This document shows, in pieces, positions 4,585 to 6,395 of a DNA stretch of 6,395 bases. The first letter of the stretch is position 1; each line of letters opens with the position of its first letter. This DNA is from Candidatus Coatesiibacteriota bacterium (GTDB taxonomy: Bacteria; B130-G9): NCBI GenBank assembly GCA_003647755.1, contig QMNL01000101.1, positions 1-6,395 on the forward strand, in the 5' to 3' direction. A program made the position numbers and the translations under genes. The notes beneath the pieces are model-generated. The model did no database searches and was not told the DNA's origin. It worked only from the letters and a program-made list of their open reading frames with translations.

Positions 4585-6395
4585 TCAGCTGTCGAGCACT
4601 TCCCGTACCTTTCTCAGCAACTCCCTCGAGCTAAAAGGCTTGTTTATGAAGTTTACTCCCTCGTCCAGGATGTTCCTGTGCACGATCACGTTTTCGGTAT
4701 AACCGGACATGAACAACGTCTTGATCTTCCCAGAACTCCTGATGATCTCCGCAAGGTCGCTGCCCGGCATGTCAGGCATCACAACATCGCTTAGGAGCAG
4801 GTCAATTGACTCACTCGATTCCCGGCAGAGCGTTATTGCCTCGCCGGCCCCGGAACACGCCTTAACCTTATAGCCAGCCCTAGTCAAGATGCGCTCCACT
4901 AGGTCTCGCACATCTTGTTCATCCTCGACCACGAGCACCGTCTCGCCCCTTCCTTCGAGTGCGCCGGATGGGGCCTCATCTCTTTTCGGCTGGTTGGCGC
5001 TCTCCTCAACAGCAGGGAAATAGGCCTTGAAGCAGGTCCCCTCGCCCTTAACGCTGTAAACTGAAATGCTGCCGCCCGTCTGTTTCATGATCCCATACAC
5101 CGTCGAGAGCCCCAGACCAGTGCCTCTGCCCAGCTGCTTCGTCGTGAAGAACGGCTCAAATACGTGGGCAAGTGTCTCCTGGTCCATGCCTGCCCCAGTG
5201 TCAGTTACGGATAGCATCACGTACTGCCCCGGCTTCATGTAAGCGTGTTTGCTGCAATAATCCTCGCCCAGATACACTCCCGCGGTCTCTATCGTGAGCC
5301 GGCCGCCATGAGGCATCGCGTCCCTTGCGTTCAACGCTAGGTTCAGAATCACCTGCTCGACCTGCGCCTCGTCCGCCCTGATAGATGGGATGCCTCGTCC
5401 CAGGAAAGTCTGTATCTCGATGTCCTCGCGTATCAAGCGCCTGAGCATCGTCTTCATCTCTATGATTACCCGATTAAGGTCTATCGGCCGGGGTGTGATT
5501 ATCTGCTTGCGGCCGAATGCAAGAAGCTGCCGAGTCAGGTCGGTCGCCTTCATCGCGGCGCTGTGAACTCCCTCGATATTCTTCAAATGGGGGCTCGACG
5601 CCGGTAAGTCCAGCTTCAACAGGTCAAGGTTGCCAATGATAGCGGTCAGTATGTTGTTAAAATCGTGCGCTATGCCCCCTGCTAAACGCCCAATCGCCTC
5701 CATCTTCTGCGCCTCGAACAGCCGCTTCTCCGCCTGCTTGCGCTCCGTGATGTCCAATAGCGAGGCAACGGTGCTCTTAGTGCCAGGGATCACCGCCACT
5801 CTCAGGAACACATCCCGTACGTTCCCATCTTTATTAACGAACCGAAACTCATACTCGCTTGGCGCCTCCTCCTCGCCCGCGCCGGCTAGCCTCGCTGCGC
5901 GATACGCCTTCATCTTCTCCGCGTCATCTGGTGCCACCAAGTCGGTCCAGCGCATCTTGCCCTCGATACGGTCCCTGGAGCAACCGCTGTATTCCTCAAA
6001 CTTGCTATTGACCATTGTGATAATATCGTTCTCATCGATGAGTATCGTGGCTGTTCCAGTGTTCTCAAACACCGTCCGATACAACTCCTTGCTCTCACGC
6101 AGCTCCTCCTCCGCCCGCTTCCGCTCCGTGATGTCCACGTTGCTTCCGGCCATCCGGACAGGAGCCCCATTCTCGTCCCGAGACATAACTTTACCGCGGG
6201 ATGCTATCCACCGGTACTCACCCGACTTGGCCCGGACGCGGAACTGCGCCTCATAGACTGGCGTCTTCCCAGCAAGGTGCGCTCGTAGCGCTTCAGCTCG
6301 CCTCGTCTTATCGTCGGGATGGATTAGGTCTTCCCATGACTTCATGTCGCTTTCGATCTCAGCTCCCAGATATCCGAGAGTGGTGGGCCATCCCA
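4585..6395 (-). CDS. PAS-PAS hybrid histidine kinase with C-terminal receiver, 5' end cut off
   Basis: This is the C-terminal 602 residues of a sensor kinase; residue numbers below count from the Met at 6345-6343. A PAS/PAC module runs up to DITERK (71-76) and a second one spans about 84-203, again ending in DITERK (198-203). The HisKA domain carries the phospho-acceptor His227 in GGIAHDFNN, and the ATPase domain shows the N box (Asn339), G1 (DTGAG, 382-386), F box (FEPFF, 396-400) and G2 (GRGTGLGL, 406-413). The receiver (about 468-585) has acidic Glu474/Asp475, phospho-acceptor Asp520, Ser547 and Lys569, so both phosphorylation sites are intact. The frame stays open past the Met, and the 16 codons to the edge read GWPTTLGYLGAEIESD, which is PAS sequence, so the real start lies outside the window. 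No membrane segment is visible in this part. With no DNA-binding output, it probably hands phosphate on to a separate histidine phosphotransferase or regulator. The PAS ligand cannot be told. Confidence 0.94.
   Translation of the reverse strand, partial: GWPTTLGYLGAEIESDMKSWEDLIHPDDKTRRAEALRAHLAGKTPVYEAQFRVRAKSGEYRWIASRGKVMSRDENGAPVRMAGSNVDITERKRAEEELRESKELYRTVFENTGTATILIDENDIITMVNSKFEEYSGCSRDRIEGKMRWTDLVAPDDAEKMKAYRAARLAGAGEEEAPSEYEFRFVNKDGNVRDVFLRVAVIPGTKSTVASLLDITERKQAEKRLFEAQKMEAIGRLAGGIAHDFNNILTAIIGNLDLLKLDLPASSPHLKNIEGVHSAAMKATDLTRQLLAFGRKQIITPRPIDLNRVIIEMKTMLRRLIREDIEIQTFLGRGIPSIRADEAQVEQVILNLALNARDAMPHGGRLTIETAGVYLGEDYCSKHAYMKPGQYVMLSVTDTGAGMDQETLAHVFEPFFTTKQLGRGTGLGLSTVYGIMKQTGGSISVYSVKGEGTCFKAYFPAVEESANQPKRDEAPSGALEGRGETVLVVEDEQDVRDLVERILTRAGYKVKACSGAGEAITLCRESSESIDLLLSDVVMPDMPGSDLAEIIRSSGKIKTLFMSGYTENVIVHRNILDEGVNFINKPFSSRELLRKVREVLDS
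5736..5756 (-). repeat. PAS-linker DNA repeat, copy 1
   Basis: These 21 bases match 6117-6137 with one mismatch and encode the DITERK linker at the end of the second PAS module. The two copies are 381 bases (127 codons) apart in the same frame, the size of one PAS/PAC unit. This reflects modular duplication or strong linker conservation, not a mobile element. Confidence 0.6.
6117..6137 (-). repeat. PAS-linker DNA repeat, copy 2
   Basis: This is the partner of 5736-5756, encoding the DITERK linker after the first visible PAS module of the kinase. Confidence 0.6.

Noticed and set aside
5630..6256. A 208-codon + strand frame opposite the kinase
   Set aside because: It is antisense to the well-supported PAS and HisKA domains; its Ser/Arg-rich product is typical of a shadow frame.

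Overview
The window carries three recognisable protein-coding genes and looks like ordinary bacterial chromosome. It is moderately GC-rich. The genes are a DNA methyltransferase on the + strand, then a Lon-family protease and a PAS-containing hybrid histidine kinase on the - strand. The kinase style (PAS/PAC modules with DITERK-type linkers, a fused receiver) is common in Deltaproteobacteria-like lineages, in Acidobacteria or Verrucomicrobia relatives and in anaerobic candidate phyla. Nothing here fixes the phylum. The twin palindromes at the left edge look like dispersed intergenic repeats, which are abundant in some environmental lineages, but this also does not identify the organism.

Layout: 1-476 is a gene-poor leader. 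It starts with two adjacent stem-loops (4-21 and 30-47) that share a loop but have different, compensating stems. It also holds a plausible sigma70-type promoter (159-187) and a doubtful 96-codon reading frame that overlaps the next gene by ATGA. Positions 477-1763 encode an amino-methyltransferase with a DPFMGSG SAM-binding motif and a TSPPY catalytic motif, probably N4-cytosine specific. No restriction endonuclease is visible. The methyltransferase converges on the next gene across an 88-bp gap (1764-1851) that has only weak hairpins. Positions 4296-1852 (- strand) encode an 814-residue Lon-like protease with an AAA-like region, a long charged helical insertion and an intact Ser/Lys protease dyad, but an altered Walker A motif. 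The 288-bp gap 4297-4584 separates it from the kinase and holds a weak promoter candidate bracketed by repeated TTGTTC words. Positions 6395-4585 (- strand) are the C-terminal 602 residues of a cytoplasmic-looking hybrid histidine kinase (PAS - PAS - HisKA - HATPase - REC). Its 5' end lies beyond the right edge.

The three genes show no obvious joint pathway. The kinase and the protease share a strand, but the wide gap argues against tight co-translation. The methyltransferase faces the other way and looks like an independent insertion or an orphan modification gene. No complete, clearly new multi-gene system is visible. The points most worth a second look are the covarying twin hairpins, the motif order of the partnerless methyltransferase, and the altered nucleotide-binding motifs of the Lon-like protease.
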